From the NCBI RefSeq assembly GCF_019097595.1, contig NC_080731.1, positions 16,070,571 to 16,134,570 of the forward strand: a stretch of DNA of 64,000 nucleotides, read 5' to 3'. Below are positions 41,346-55,018 of the stretch, piece after piece. Each line of letters begins with the position of its first letter. The stretch's first letter is position 1. The notes under the pieces were generated by a model. The model saw nothing but the letters and a program-made list of their open reading frames with translations. It did not search any database and had not been told where the DNA came from. The stretch is from Hemibagrus wyckioides (lineage: Eukaryota; Chordata; Actinopteri; Siluriformes; Bagridae). The position numbers were made by a program, and so were the translations under genes.

Positions 41346-44300
41346 AATGAAATTGAATCATCAGACCAATAACAGTGCTTGTGTCACAGAGATGAATCTT
41401 AATATGGTCATGTTTGGGTGGGATGTCGACATGCATCAGTTTGGGTCACTGATTGTGTGTGGTGTGTCTGTGTGATGCGGTGTGGTGTGTATTCTTGGAC
41501 TCGTGTCTTTGTGCTAGGCGGGAAATGGGTCAGCTGGGTAAAATTAGATGTAGGATACAAGGAAGCGGCTGTGAGACTGGGAAGGATGCCGTCTAGGGTG
41601 TGTGTGAGTGACTGAGTGAGGAAAATGTTCTGCAAGATCATTTCTAATTGTGTTCATGCAAAGCATTTGGCGATTTTAAAAGTTGTTAAAGGTTGTATTA
41701 TGATTCTATGATCATCTGAGTACTCCTTAGCTGGCATGTGTGTATTTTCCTGCCATAGTAAGTGTGTAAGCTTTTACCACAATCTTGTTATATTGTGTTC
41801 ATTGTTCTGGTGGGGCAGCAGTTGGACTGAGCCTTGGGAAATAGTAATAAAACAAAAGGATTCATATTGTAGCTATAGACCTGACTACATAGCACAGAGT
41901 GGTGTATTTCTCCAAAACAGGAACTGTGACATCCACAATCAAGTCATCTTTATTCAGTATAATGTACAAAATTGAAGAAAATCCAATTAGATTGTACTTT
42001 ATAATAAAGTGGTGGCTAAAATGGGTTGTGTCTTATTTGTATTTTAGATTTTTATAAAATAATGTAATAAAGAGAAGGTAAATCACATCATTTCTATAGT
42101 AACTATCAACGCGGGTTGTTGAATTGACGCGTGTATTTTTTGTTGAAAGATGTGTAGTTGATCCTGTTTTTTTATTGTTTATGGAAGTCTGCTAAACATT
42201 TTGAGTAATTTAAGACTAACTAGGTTTATTTGACAGTTGGGATTTATGCAATTGGTAGATTTGCAATTGTTTAATAGAGGAAGGTGTTTTATCTGCACCT
42301 ACAGGAACTTAACCTTTTACTTCCTTTTCGGTTGAGACAGTATCGATGTGAACACTCTGTCTGAAAGATTAGATCTTTTAGCAAATAGTTTGACACACTG
42401 CAGCTTTGCACAGCCACATTGAGTCATATCCCACCGGGACGTTTCACTGGACGCTGCACTAGAAATCTGCGCTTGAACTTGTTTTAGCTGGGATTCCTGC
42501 ACTCTTCTGTCACAGACTCATGCTAAGTTCATGTCGTCAGTGACAAAATGCAGGACTTTCCACAGTTAGGTGGAACGATTTGTCACTCAAATATGCAAAA
42601 AGAAGAGTTTTCATAATAAAAATGGCAGATGATCCAAACAATGGATGAATCTGCAATGATGCAATGAACTATTACGTATTAACTGATTCTCTGGAAGTCC
42701 TGCCATCTTCCCCACATATCTCAAATTAGTAATGTTTTGGTTCTCAAAGACTTCTGTATATTATAATTGTAATGGTGGTGATTCTTTTTCAGGTGTTAGT
42801 AGGTCTGGAGTGGGTATTAATGCACATTTTGTGAACAGCATTGTTTCTGGCATCCCCATTGTATTGATATCCATGAATGGTTTTATCCTGTTGCTGGTAT
42901 TCGAGAGCAAGATACTATGTGACGCCATCCTAGTTCATGCTGTCGACACAAAGTGACTGCAATCTGGACGCATCACATGATTCAAGATGGCAGACTGCAG
43001 ATTGTGCTCTGTGGAAATGGATCGAGACGGGACTACAGCATCTTTTATATAATACAAATAACCTGATAAAGCTTCTTATGGTGTTTATAGCTAACCCAAG
43101 CACACAGCTAGCATGGGCCTTAATAATAAGCACAAGGTGAACATCAGAGCTAAGTAATGCTGTGTATTAAAATTGCAATCATACTTTGTCTGAAACATTT
43201 GCTATTGATGCGTCCCTAGTAATAAGGTTAATGTGTTTGGGCTTTGGAGTGAGGTTTTTTTTAGAACAAGATAATGAAAATGGGGAAATGAATTTCAAGA
43301 CTCCTGAAACTATCAAAGCCGTACGTGATGATCGGGTTAATTAAAGGACACTCTGTTGACACAAGGTGAGTCAGTCTGAATCTGTGCTCCTCCCTTAGCC
43401 ATAATCACATTGCTTTGATTTTGAGATGAATAACCCTGACATGATGAGCTGTGGGTTTGCTTTTGTGTTTTGGAATAAGAGCTGTTATATTTCAACCATT
43501 TAGATAGAAAAAATTAAACATGGCGATGCTAAATGACTTTTTTTTTGTTTTGTTTTATGTGGCGTTCATGGGTCCAGCTATAAAGAAAGGCTGTGGCTGT
43601 TTATGAGGTGTCTGTGCAACAGTATTGTTAAAAAGAGATTAAAATAAAATTATCAGCCTTATTAAAAAGATTGTGGGAAAACCAGCTTTGGAATCATGCC
43701 AGGTTTTCAGACTAGTAGCAATATTATATTTTAATATCACTAACTGTCTTACTCTTTTTCACACTACTACAGGGAAAACGGTTCCATCTCACACCCTGAA
43801 GCGTTCTTTAGTTTGTTCAAAACTCTCTTGTGAAACCAGTTTTTCTAAGTCTGAATTGTTCTGTGTGTGTTTTTCTGAACTTTTTAAACCTGAAAACACG
43901 TTAACTATGTGTCAGAATGTTTGATTACTAATTCCGTTCTGTTTACTGTAATTTTTGACTTGCATTAAACTGTTGAACCAGGAACAGGGAAATGGAGTGA
44001 TTTTAGATTGACATTGTGATCAAAACGGGCTGAGGTAACAGAACATGCACTAAATATCACACTGTAGATTCTGATTGGTCAAAAGGTGTTGACGTGTGTA
44101 AAACATCTGTGTATCCACTACCATGTCCATCAAGCATATTCTATTTGAATGTAATACTTTTACCCCTGGAAGGAACTTTTTTTTAATCAAGTAAACCCAA
44201 TTTCAGTTTTAAAATTCTTAAAAAAAATTAATTGCTTCATCTTTTATAGTTTTAATATTGAAATAACAAAAACTGACTCTCGCCATCAATATAGCCATAG

Positions 44301-44504
44301 AAGCTGGCATGGCGTAAAGAAAGAAAGAAAACATCTGTGTAATCATTGATGTTTTCTGAGAAAAAAATGTTCATTTAGCATCTCCAGTGGACCAAATGTA
44401 CTGGTATAATGGAAGATGTAACTTGTATGGCTAAACACTAACTGTCATCAGTAATGCATAAAAAGTATGATGTAATTGGCAATCATTCTATGTAATGTGT
44501 TGTT

Positions 44505-44610
44505 TTAGGAAAATAATCCACTATGGGGTGGGAACAATAAACTCCACATGACTTCAGGCACCACATCATTACGTCTTGGATTATTTTTCTATAACCACAT
44601 GTCCCCAAGC
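44505..44610. repeat. Possible MITE-like repeat
   Basis: GGAAAATAATCCACTATGGGG (44510s) and GGATTATTTTTCTATAACC (44578-44597) are imperfect inverted repeats of one another. The left arm resembles sequence at about 18117-18137 (GGAAAATAATCAACAATGGG) in ssh1 intron 6. Confidence 0.4.
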
Positions 44611-46609
44611 GTATTAGTCCTTACTAGATTATCTTTATTCTATTGTGTGACTTGGAAAACTTTTATAGACTGCAATTCCTGATTTAAAATATTGTCTACC
44701 AAATCACATTTAGCATAGCATGGAAACATGGAGGATATTTTGAAGAGTCCACAATATCAGAATACTGAGAAATGGCTAGTTTGTTGGACATAGTCTGATT
44801 ATTACAATTAAGTAGCCTTAAGGCCAGCATCTTTATAACGTCAATTTACGAGGAACCAGGGAGCAGTTAGGGCTTCTTTACTGACTATCTTGTTCCAGTA
44901 CTCAAGCTTTATGGATTTCATAGTGGTTGAAGCACTATGGCATAAAGTGTAAGGGAAATGTGCTTGGGCTGCTTAAACATAACCATGTATGGTGGTAAAA
45001 CTGTCTGAGCCCAAAGTGAAATTAAAGAAGGCGTTCTGGCTTTCTGTGAATGCTAGCAAGAGCCTCTCCTGCTTCTCTCTCCCTCTCTCTCTCTCTCTCT
45101 TCCTTGCTCAGAGTTATGTCAGAGCAGAACAATGCACTGAGGTTTTTATAGCGCTGAAAAAAAAAAAAGAAACCCAACACATGCTGACCAGTGATGGCTG
45201 CACACTAAGAAACAGTAAGTAACTCCTCAGAACTCTTTAGCGCCTTATGTACTTCTCAATGCATAGGTTATCTACTTATCTACTTACCTCTTCCCCAAAT
45301 CCTAAGTGAATGTTGGGCATAAGAACTGAAAATCTGTTTCTATTTTGCATACGTTTTTAATTTAAGCGTAAACTTGCGCCAGAGATGAAATCCCTGGAAA
45401 TCGCCCAGGTCAAGACCTCATCCAGTTCTTAGAAGTACGCGTGTGAACAGAAGCAAGTATATTGCCAGGAAAGACATTCTGACCCCTTTTTCAGGTGAAT
45501 GATTTGAAACATAAGGGCCACAACAACAGGAGGAAAGTTTAAATAAAAAAAAAAAAAGCACTGATCTAGAATTAGAGTGATTCAGAAAGAAAGGATCTGT
45601 TGGCCGATTAGTGCCAAGGACAGTTATGTGCCAGATGAATGGAACGCTTACAGACTGTAGTCATTTATGAGCTGGAATCCAGCCATATATTAATGGGGAG
45701 TAAGGGAGAAGACATGTGATGAACTAAACTTGAAACAAATTCCACCAAATCCATTGATCCTTCCAATGAGCTCAATGTTATTGTGAGAACACTTTTAACT
45801 GTCCATCATCCTAAGGCATGTTAGTATTTGGTTGAACTTTTCTTTTGAGGAGAATCACAGATCTCTGGTTGGATCATCATTAAAGGACAGCCTCTTATGA
45901 CTCCCCACATCTCTGCAGGTCAGTGATGCCACAGTACTTACAAAGCTTCCTTTGTGTGCTACTAAATTCAGGAACTGATGAGATCGCCACACATACCACA
46001 CACTAGCTGCGGAGGTAGAATCCATCGCTTATTCTACACCCTGGAAAGATCAAGTTGGCGGACTTAAAGAGACCATCCAGGAACTTGGCTTTTACTCTTG
46101 ATGATGAAGTGGAAGGTTAAAATAAGGTCTTGGAGCAAATAGTATTCCATTTTATGTCCTCTGGTTAAGGATGAGTATATTCCAAGATGGCCATCTGCAC
46201 CACTGATCTGGCTGTTTTCCGTGGTTCTGCCTTCAGGGACCAAGCCCAGTCCAAATTTTCTATTTACTCCAGTCATCAACATACTTAAATAGCTCTTTCA
46301 CAACCCTCAATTGCCTCAGTCGGATGTATTGGATGCTGTATTTGGTGTCTCCAGGAACTGAAAGGGAAAATACTATTAGAAAGCCAATAATTAGAAGTCT
46401 GTAGCTTCCTTGAGACTGAGAAGCCTGCCAAAAATCAGGTGTGTTGAAAGACCACAACACTGATGGGTTTTTTGTTCATGCTTCAAGCCTGGAAATGTGA
46501 CAACTTCTATAAAGGTGTGAGTTGGATGTATGTGTACAGTACCATGGACAAACACTCCTTTATTCCTAGAGGCTAATTAAATTCCCCAAGTAACATTCTG
46601 GCATGTTTT

Positions 46610-46770
46610 TGGCATATGAAAGAGGCCTGGAGAACCCCACAAACACATGGGGAGAGCTTCCGAAAGTCCACGATAACGGTAGGCACCTCAGGATTGAACC
46701 AGTTGTGAGGTGGCAATTCTACATGCTGTGCCATAGTTGGGCCTCATTTTGTCACTCTGTTCTACATCTT
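46610..46770 (+). repeat. Fish LINE/SINE-type repeat fragment
   Basis: GGAGAACCCCACAAACACAT, GGGGAGAGCTTCCGAAAGTC, GATTGAACCAGTTGTGAGGT and TACATGCTGTGCCATAGTTG follow the usual fish order 'ACACGGGGAGAACATGCAAACTCC...GAACCCAGG...GAGGCAACAGTGCTACC...GCGCCACCGT'. The class matches the piece near 2560-2710. Confidence 0.55.
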
Positions 46771-49587
46771 ATTGGGATGATGGGGAATTGTCTGAAAAAA
46801 TGTAGGGGTTTAGCTCAGTCAGGAAACATCTTTCAATCTCATAAGTATAAATTATGTTAAGGTTTTAATCATTTGTGGTGGTAGAAAAATGAATGGCAGG
46901 TAGATGGATGGAAAAATCTGGCTACAGTTTGCCCTACAATTATTTTTGGCTTAGCTTGATGTTTCACATGGTGTCATCCAAGGCCTCTTTTGTCGTCTTT
47001 TTTGTGGCCACTACATGTGTTTACATGTCTTGCCCTAACCATGTCTTGGTGGGTCATCAGTGAGGCCCTTCTCCCTCATCTTCGGCCCCTTATCTTAGCC
47101 AAACAAGTGCTGGGAAACATGGGAAGGGAATGTTGTATTTCTAGTGGTCCAGCTTTGCTAATTTATAAAATATAGGGTTGATTCATATGGTCCAGTTCAT
47201 ATGCTGTTAGACTGGCTCTCATTTTTTTTCTGACATGGTCAGTTTAATTTGGTTGAGCAAGATGTTCTTTTTAAACGTATTGCCGTAAAGGTCTTTACTT
47301 TATATTTTAACAGTTTAAGCAGGAGAACAACTACTTGCCTTATTGTTCCTCTTAAAACTTTCCACATAAACCCATCTCGTGGCATTTTGGCGGCAGTTTG
47401 GGATTTCATACTTTAGTATCCAGGGTCTGTAAACTACAACTCTGAAATATTTGTATGGTTCTTCTATGGAAAGTGTCTGCATGGTTTTGGAGCACAATAA
47501 AGCCATTTAACCAGAGAGCTGCCTTATGATCTGAGAGCACTACAGGAAACAGGAAGCTTATAAACCATCCCTAATTTGGAGATGTGGTCAGACTGAATCT
47601 ATAGCCCTTTAAACAGGCCTCGGGGCAGCAGAAGTTGCATCAGTTTTGACATTTAGTGGTGATTTCATTGCTTTGTGCTTTTGTCAGGTGTTGATTAGAA
47701 AGTTATTGCTGCACTTATGTCCTGCTATGAAACAATAGTTAATGTCTGTCAGGGGAAAAAAGTAGAAAATTCCTCCTTTTTCCTCATTAGGGTGACATAA
47801 GGTGCAGAGGTACTGTTAATCTCTCACAGAAATCACAACGGGCAATCTCGACATGCTAAAGACATCGACCACCTTTTTTTTGGTAATCTGATCGTTACGT
47901 AAAACATTCAGTGCATATTGCAATGAAAATAAGGTACATTTTGGTAGGCTTTGTCAAGAATGTCAGAATACCTGACACTTATTGGTACGCAGTATGCCTC
48001 ACAATATCAAGAGCTTGATCTTGTATATTAAGAATTATTTTGGAAACACAAAAGTTAGTTTTATATACCTGGGTATAGCAAGTCTTGATTCTGATAGGTC
48101 TGACTGTAGTTATTTTTTTTGTCCATTACAGGTCAAATCCAGTCAAATAAATCAGGCAGACCAAAGGTCAGGGGCTGCTGGCCTGCTTTGCTCTAATATA
48201 AGTACAGTTGCCTGTGCCAGTGAAAATCCTTTTCATTAGACAACATATTTTTAACCCAGTCCATTCTTTTCAACAGTCTTACCAGTGACTAAGTAAGGAT
48301 TTTGATTGGTGCACAGTCATCTGGTTGGGAACTGACATTATGGTGTTTGGCACAGGATCCATGCAGCTCTGCTTTTTGTGCTGCGTCCCTGTAAGGTCTT
48401 CATTGTTAGCTTTTTAAAGCCCATTTTCTTACCATTCAGCGTCTGGCTGCACGAAATTCCTCATCGTAATTCCTCAGTGTATGAAGCAACTACAATGCAT
48501 GGCCTTGTAGCCTGCGGTTATGACAGGATTATGTGGTTGGATTGCATTGTGGGGTTTATTTTTATGAGAACTTGGGTTACGTAAGTGACTTGATTGCTCG
48601 TCTCCCAGAAGTTTCCGTACTGCCGTACTTTGTCTGGGGAGGCAACATAGTCTGTGTGTTAAGGCTGATTTTGGGAAATACTTTTAAGTCATTAACACGC
48701 AAGAACTTATAATAGCTTTAGAAAATTGTTGTGTGTAACAAGTGATTCATTCATATCTTGAGCCAAGCTGCAGTGTAATTTATGTCCTGTTTTTTTTTTT
48801 TTTTTTTTTTTAACTACATTTATCATCTTACCCTAGTATCTTCCCATAGGCTACCTTCCCTTCAACAGCACTGACAGCTTTTTTTTTTCTAAAGAAAACC
48901 CCACGTATTAAAACCAGCAGTGTCTCCTCAGAGCATTTTTGCACATAAAAGGTCAAACTCACCATTTGGTTTATTTTTTTCATTTAGTAATGCCTGCTGG
49001 GAGATTGGGTTGAGGTTGCTAAGCAACATCAGAGTGTTTGTAAACACTGGCTGAAGTTGCATGTGTGTCTTGGCATGGCTGTTCGGCTCCACGTTCCGAA
49101 CGCGAGGCTCCGGTGAGTCAGCTGCTGCCGGTGCACACACACTGACCTGCGATCAGGCCTGACCTCAGTCCTGTCTGCATGTGTGCGCTCAACCGGGCAT
49201 GAAGCCCGTCTGCATCAGAGTGGCTGTCTTTGTTTCTCTTTCACGCTCCATCTCCCTACCTGCCAAGAGTGATGTTGTGGCTGATGTTGAGCTAGACAAG
49301 TACCTTGGTGTCTGCTTCTAAGAGCCAGCCATGTGTTTAAACTCTCTCAGAAACCAAGTCTATATTCCGAGATCTCTCTGTGAAACTGAATTTCCTTTTC
49401 CCCTTTGGGAAATCCTTGGGCAAAATTTTGCCCCTTCCGGTTACTGTGAAAGCATCTAACTTTTTCAGTTCTTCAACATCTTTACACACACTATTGTTGC
49501 CACAGCAAACAACAGCCTTAATTATGATGCACTATAAGCCACTTGGTGGAAAATGAGGCACTGACCACCTTATAGAAAAGACTTTGT

Positions 49588-49938
49588 GGTCCCTCCAGGA
49601 TTTTGCGATTTTTTTTTTTTTTTTTTTGTTTGTTTGTTTGTTCGCAGAAATGAACACAAAATGAAGGGAACTCCACAATATTCCAAGGAGCATGCAGTTT
49701 TTCAAAATGAGCATATATTTGAGTCAAGACGCATCATAACAATGTGCATTGAAGCGCATTTACCATGGAAAGTAATAACTTGCGGCATCACTTGTAGTAG
49801 TTTAAAAGACGAGTACTGTGCTTTCAGTTTCGCAAATTCAGGTAGCACAAAAAACTCTGCAAGAGTTTTTGAAAAAAGCTGCAGGAAAATCAAGCATTTT
49901 TGGCTGCAACAGTCACCAAAAAAATCCTGGAGCGACTG
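49588..49938. mobile_element. Short TIR element (MITE), copy 2
   Basis: The left end GTCCCTCCAGGATTTTGCGA and right end AATCCTGGAGCGAC are inverted repeats and match the ends of the element at 8744-8997. An internal poly-T tract with GTTTGTTTG units follows the left end. No transposase is seen. An open frame across it (49586-49939) is a by-product. Confidence 0.65.
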
Positions 49939-50247
49939 AGTAATCCACACCAGGTAAATCACTATAAGGAGTTTCCTCCACATTTATCCAAGTTGCATAA
50001 ACCGGCTTGGTTTCAAGGGTGGTGTTTTAATACCTAGCTTACTATAAAGAGCCACAATGTTTGTTTTGTTTTTTTTTTCTCAACAGCTGTTATTTTCATT
50101 CATTCATGTCGACTCGTTTGGCCGACACATTTATCAAACTTGTCTTCTAGTTAAGCTGGATTGCAGCAGTGACCACACTTGTCTGGCGACAAACTTCAGA
50201 ATCAAGGATCTGCAATCTGATTGGCTCTCTGTGTCACTGTGTATACG

Positions 50248-50671
50248 GGGTGTCTCAATCAGCTCCCAAGCTCCCTAGGTGGTGGATCAGGTGTATCGTT
50301 TACACAAGTTCGGACACAGCTAAGGATGTTTATCAACAGCGTATCTTTTTTTTTTTTTTTTGGGCAGTTTAATGTTATTGTACATAAAGTACAATACATT
50401 GTTCTGTTACACATCCTTGCGACCTTTCTATTCGATTTTTTTTTAATTCTTAAAAACACATATGACTCAAATAAACCATCAAATAGTTGATAAAAAGCAT
50501 TAACACAATTTGAGAGCTATAACAATGAGGACAAGTTGCTTATATTTGTTGAAGTGGATTTTTTTAAGTGAATGTTCCAGTGCACTGGATTTTGCAACTG
50601 AGAAAGAGGTGGCCATTAAAATGGCCGACTGCCCTGACTGCTCAACTAGGAAGCCGATTTGAGATGCCTGC
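50248..50671. mobile_element. Candidate TIR element (about 420 bp)
   Basis: The left end GGTGTCTCAATCAGCTCCCA and AGCTCCCTAGG, and the right end CTAGGAAGCCGATTTGAGAT plus GCC, are imperfect inverted repeats. There is no coding capacity. Probably a MITE; the family is not recognised. Confidence 0.5.
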
Positions 50672-52404
50672 ACACACACACTTCTATACCTTGTCTCCCA
50701 ATAGAAAATACAGATTTTTGTCATCGTAAGGAAACTTTTCATTAAGGATTTTAACACATAATATAATGACTGTAAGTAAAGCAGAAATATATTCATTCCT
50801 TTCTAATGCATTATCCGTTCTATAGTAACAATTTGTGCAAGGATGGCAGATGTTTTACCAAAATGGATTTGTGTCATTGTTGTAAATATGGGAAAGTTTT
50901 CTGTGAGGAGACGTTTATTTATCGTTCCTTTTCGGAGCGAATGTTTCCTACGTCAGTGCAGGGTAACAGTCAGAAGGAAAGCTGGATCTTTTTCCAACAA
51001 GAAAAAGTCTTGAGGAATGGAGGAGCCTGTGGTTTTGTCGGCAACAAAATTTTCGCCTTTTAAAGTTAATAAAAGAAGAGGAAGGACTGCGAGGGAAGGA
51101 CTGCTTCCTAAAGTTATAGCCTCTATAACGGAAGTTATAACAAAACTGATTTGTTACATGAATTCTACATGACATTTAACAAATGTAAACAGAATAAATC
51201 AGTTTTCTTACTGAAAGATTTTTTTTGTGAGTACAGTTTCACGGAAGGAGGCTGTTTGAAACCGGAGAATCGGCATTTCTCGGCCTTGTTTAATGTTCAT
51301 ACGAGGTTATAGGTTTGGCTCGTCAGACTATGTTTAGTAATTGACTTTCTTTTATGAACACATTCAGCTACATCACAGATAGACAGTCAGCAGCCTTTGA
51401 AAGCTCCATTATTACTCGATTAGTTGGAGATGAGGTGACCTTTAGAGATGGGTTTTTTTTCCCCCTACGTCTCACGCACTGTGTAGACTTCTTCGCTTCA
51501 GACTTCCCCAACCAGAGTTCTGAAATGTGCAAGCTCAGCACACAACCCAGGCAGTTCTATTGTTTCAGCGTTAGCATGGTGATGTGAGTCTATGAGGCAA
51601 GCTATTTGTTTTAAATGAGCACTTTTGTGATGTCTGCTAGAAAGCATATTACATGACATGAACAGAAATATACACACTGAAAAGTTTCGGTTAATAATAC
51701 TGTAATTGTCTTTTTTATGAATTATGCCTTTCTTCTTTCTGAATTGTAGCCTTCTTGCTTAGTTTCTTTTCTTTGGGGCTTGATGGTTTTTCTTGCTCTG
51801 GCAAGAATGAACATCATCACACCCTCAGAGAAATGACATTTCCGTTTAAGTGTCCACTTATTTCCCCCTCATTTTCTGTAATTAAGTACCAAACATTTTC
51901 TTTCTAGTAGGTGTGGATGATCGCTAGCATTTCCACATACTCATCATTATGGGAGGAATCCAAAAATGGTCATGTTGCCAGACCCGAACTACTTCTTGAT
52001 TTGTCACACATTTCTGTGTCTCTCTAAGTTCCTCTTGTGGTGTTCTGCTTTTTGCCATTTGTCATGTTGCTGTCTTTTACTGGGACCAGTCATGAGGAAA
52101 CAAAGCTTTGAAAAATGGTCAGAAATGGGAAGCGACACTCCTTTCATTTGCTTAGAGTGCGTGTGGTATCCAGACCTGCTGACTACGCCACTAAGAGTGA
52201 CCTTTTATTAAAGGAAAGCTTTTACAGTAAGGCCCTTGTGGCAGGCCATGCAGTGAAGAAAGCACGCAACTAAAGGTTAGAACAAGGTCTCCACTGTGCT
52301 CTTGGCTTATGTGTATTTTCCTTTAATAAACCGGTGATTTGTTTTAGAAATGAAAGTTCAGTGGTAATGATGAAAAACCCCATTCCTTTTACCTGTTGCT
52401 TGTC

Positions 52405-52423
52405 TCCCCCCCCCCCCCCCCAG
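52405..52423. repeat. Poly-C homopolymer
   Basis: About 16-17 consecutive C residues; length may be unreliable in assembly. Confidence 0.9.
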
Positions 52424-54646
52424 TTGGCTCTGTGGACATAATCCACAAACCCTTTTGTAACCATGGTGATTATATTTATGCTATCAAGCATACCAGCTAT
52501 TACTGCAAAACAAAATCATTAAATTCATTATCTCTATAACTATCTAGAGCTGTTGAATTCTTAATTCGGAGTACTCCAAAGGTGTTTGATTCATTTTCTA
52601 CGTTAGAACCTTTGACGAAAGTTTCAACTGCATTGTGCAAATATCAGTATGATTTCTTCTATTTGTTCCACCCAGTAACTGATTATTTTGCTACAACACC
52701 ATGCCCCCTCCTTACCTTCTACCATTTGTGGTCTTCTTTTCTAGTCTTCTCCTTGCTCTATAGCCAGCTGGTTTACTAGCATCTTCTGACATGTTCCTGT
52801 TTTGCCTCGGATTTAGAATTAAGGTGGAACTCTGGTGTGTCATGTCCTGGTTCTCCAGGCTGGTACGAAACCCAGTACTGATGCTCAGATGTGGACCAAA
52901 GGTACCTGTCCAAAGCGGTGCAAGGTAGCATGGTTCGATCACAGTGAAAAAGAGACTTGATATGTGGCTAGAGATGATGCATTTTACATCCTTTATAGTG
53001 GACTACATTTCAAATGGGAATAACCGCATCAGTTGCTAGGTAACATACATGATTTGTACTAGTTTGGGATTCTGAAATTCTTCCTAAAGTATCTTTCTCT
53101 GTCAGGTTTAAAGGTTTGCTTTAGAGTTACTTCTAAGTTCTAAATCCATGCAGCTAGTATCTGGAGTAAGAACTGCATCTGGTACGTTTTCCTGTTCTGG
53201 TATGTAACGACCTAGAGACTCTCTCAGTGCACAGTAAACTGCCGAAGTCAGACGAGAGCAGCAGAGGCAGCAGTTTGGCATGTGACAGCATGTGAAGTTT
53301 TTATCGGGAGACAAAGTCCACATTATCTGCCTGAGTCACACTGGCCACCACACCCACCAGCAGGAACCACTTCCTGTATTGGTGTCTCCCTTCCCCCTCC
53401 CCTTTGTGTCAGTGGAACCAGTGGACTACATATCCTCTATTGACTGGAATGTTCATCTATGGTCAAATACAGCAGATTTACTTCGATCCTTTGTAAAAAA
53501 AAAAAAAAAATCAGAGAAGGTAATGTTTATCTGAAGTAACAGATAAAGAGCATGAGGTGGTTGTGCCTGGACTTTGGTCACGCCTTGTTCAGTAATGTGC
53601 TTTCCTAGAATGAAATGATGGCTTTTTTGGACATTTCCTTATTCCAAGGAAGTCTTGGTGTTTATTGGGTGAGGCCAGACCCTAGGGTGTCTATTCCATG
53701 TACACCAATAAGTTTACTTTAAAGCTGATATTTTCTCAGTGATGCATCTTCCTTGAACTTCAGTTGGCTGGATTTAGTGGTATTAGTAAGGGCAGTTTTT
53801 ATGAAGTTACTGTGGTCGTAATGTACGTCTAGTGATTCTAATCCTAATTGCTGCTGTTGGGTCCTTGATCAAGTTTGTTAACCTTGTACTGTTCAGTCTC
53901 TGTGTGTTCAATGTTTTTAACAGATTCGCACTGTAGGACGTTCCATTATACAAAGAATCTCCATTATATAAGAATGAAATGCCCCAGGTCACTTGACGGA
54001 ACGGTTTCCTCATTGTATGGTGTGAATAGAAAATATAAAAGTGATTTTTGGTTCTGCCATATGGTGGTTGATGTGTCTTGATGAGTCACAGCTGTCATGA
54101 GAGTATCTGGATGCAGAGCGGTTTCGCTTCAGAAGCCAGCGTGTGCAGTCGTCCTTAACACGCCTCTATCTGTGTGATTTCACTGGAATGAAATGTGCCC
54201 TGTGTACGTGAAGGCTGTTCATAGAGCTGCTGTTCTTCGGGTACAGAATATATGTGAAATTCCATCAAACTTGTTTTTTCTGTTAGGCAGCCATACACAG
54301 TGTGTGTGATACAATAATATATAGAATACACAGTCTAATTTTGTGTTACTATGAGTGTCTAGGAGACCCATCCATTAGCAATTTCTCACACCAGACAAGC
54401 ATAGTTACTGTTCTTATCGAAGTGTTTTTAATTACATAGCTATAGATGTGCAGGCATTTATCTTGGAAACCTGCAAAGCCATACAGTGCTAAGCAACTGA
54501 CCATGCATGGAGGAGAGCATTATTTATCCTCATATGTACACCTGACCTAACAGATGTGAGAAACTGGTAAGGGAGAGAGGAACTCCATGCTTTCCACCCA
54601 GAGAGACAGTCAGGTTATGCCGTTTTAGGTTGAGATCTGGCACTGA

Positions 54647-55018
<372 letters not shown>

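Noticed and set aside
49586..49939. 117-codon frame in the coronin intron
   Set aside because: Coincides with the TIR element at 49588-49938 and begins with a poly-Phe run from poly-T.
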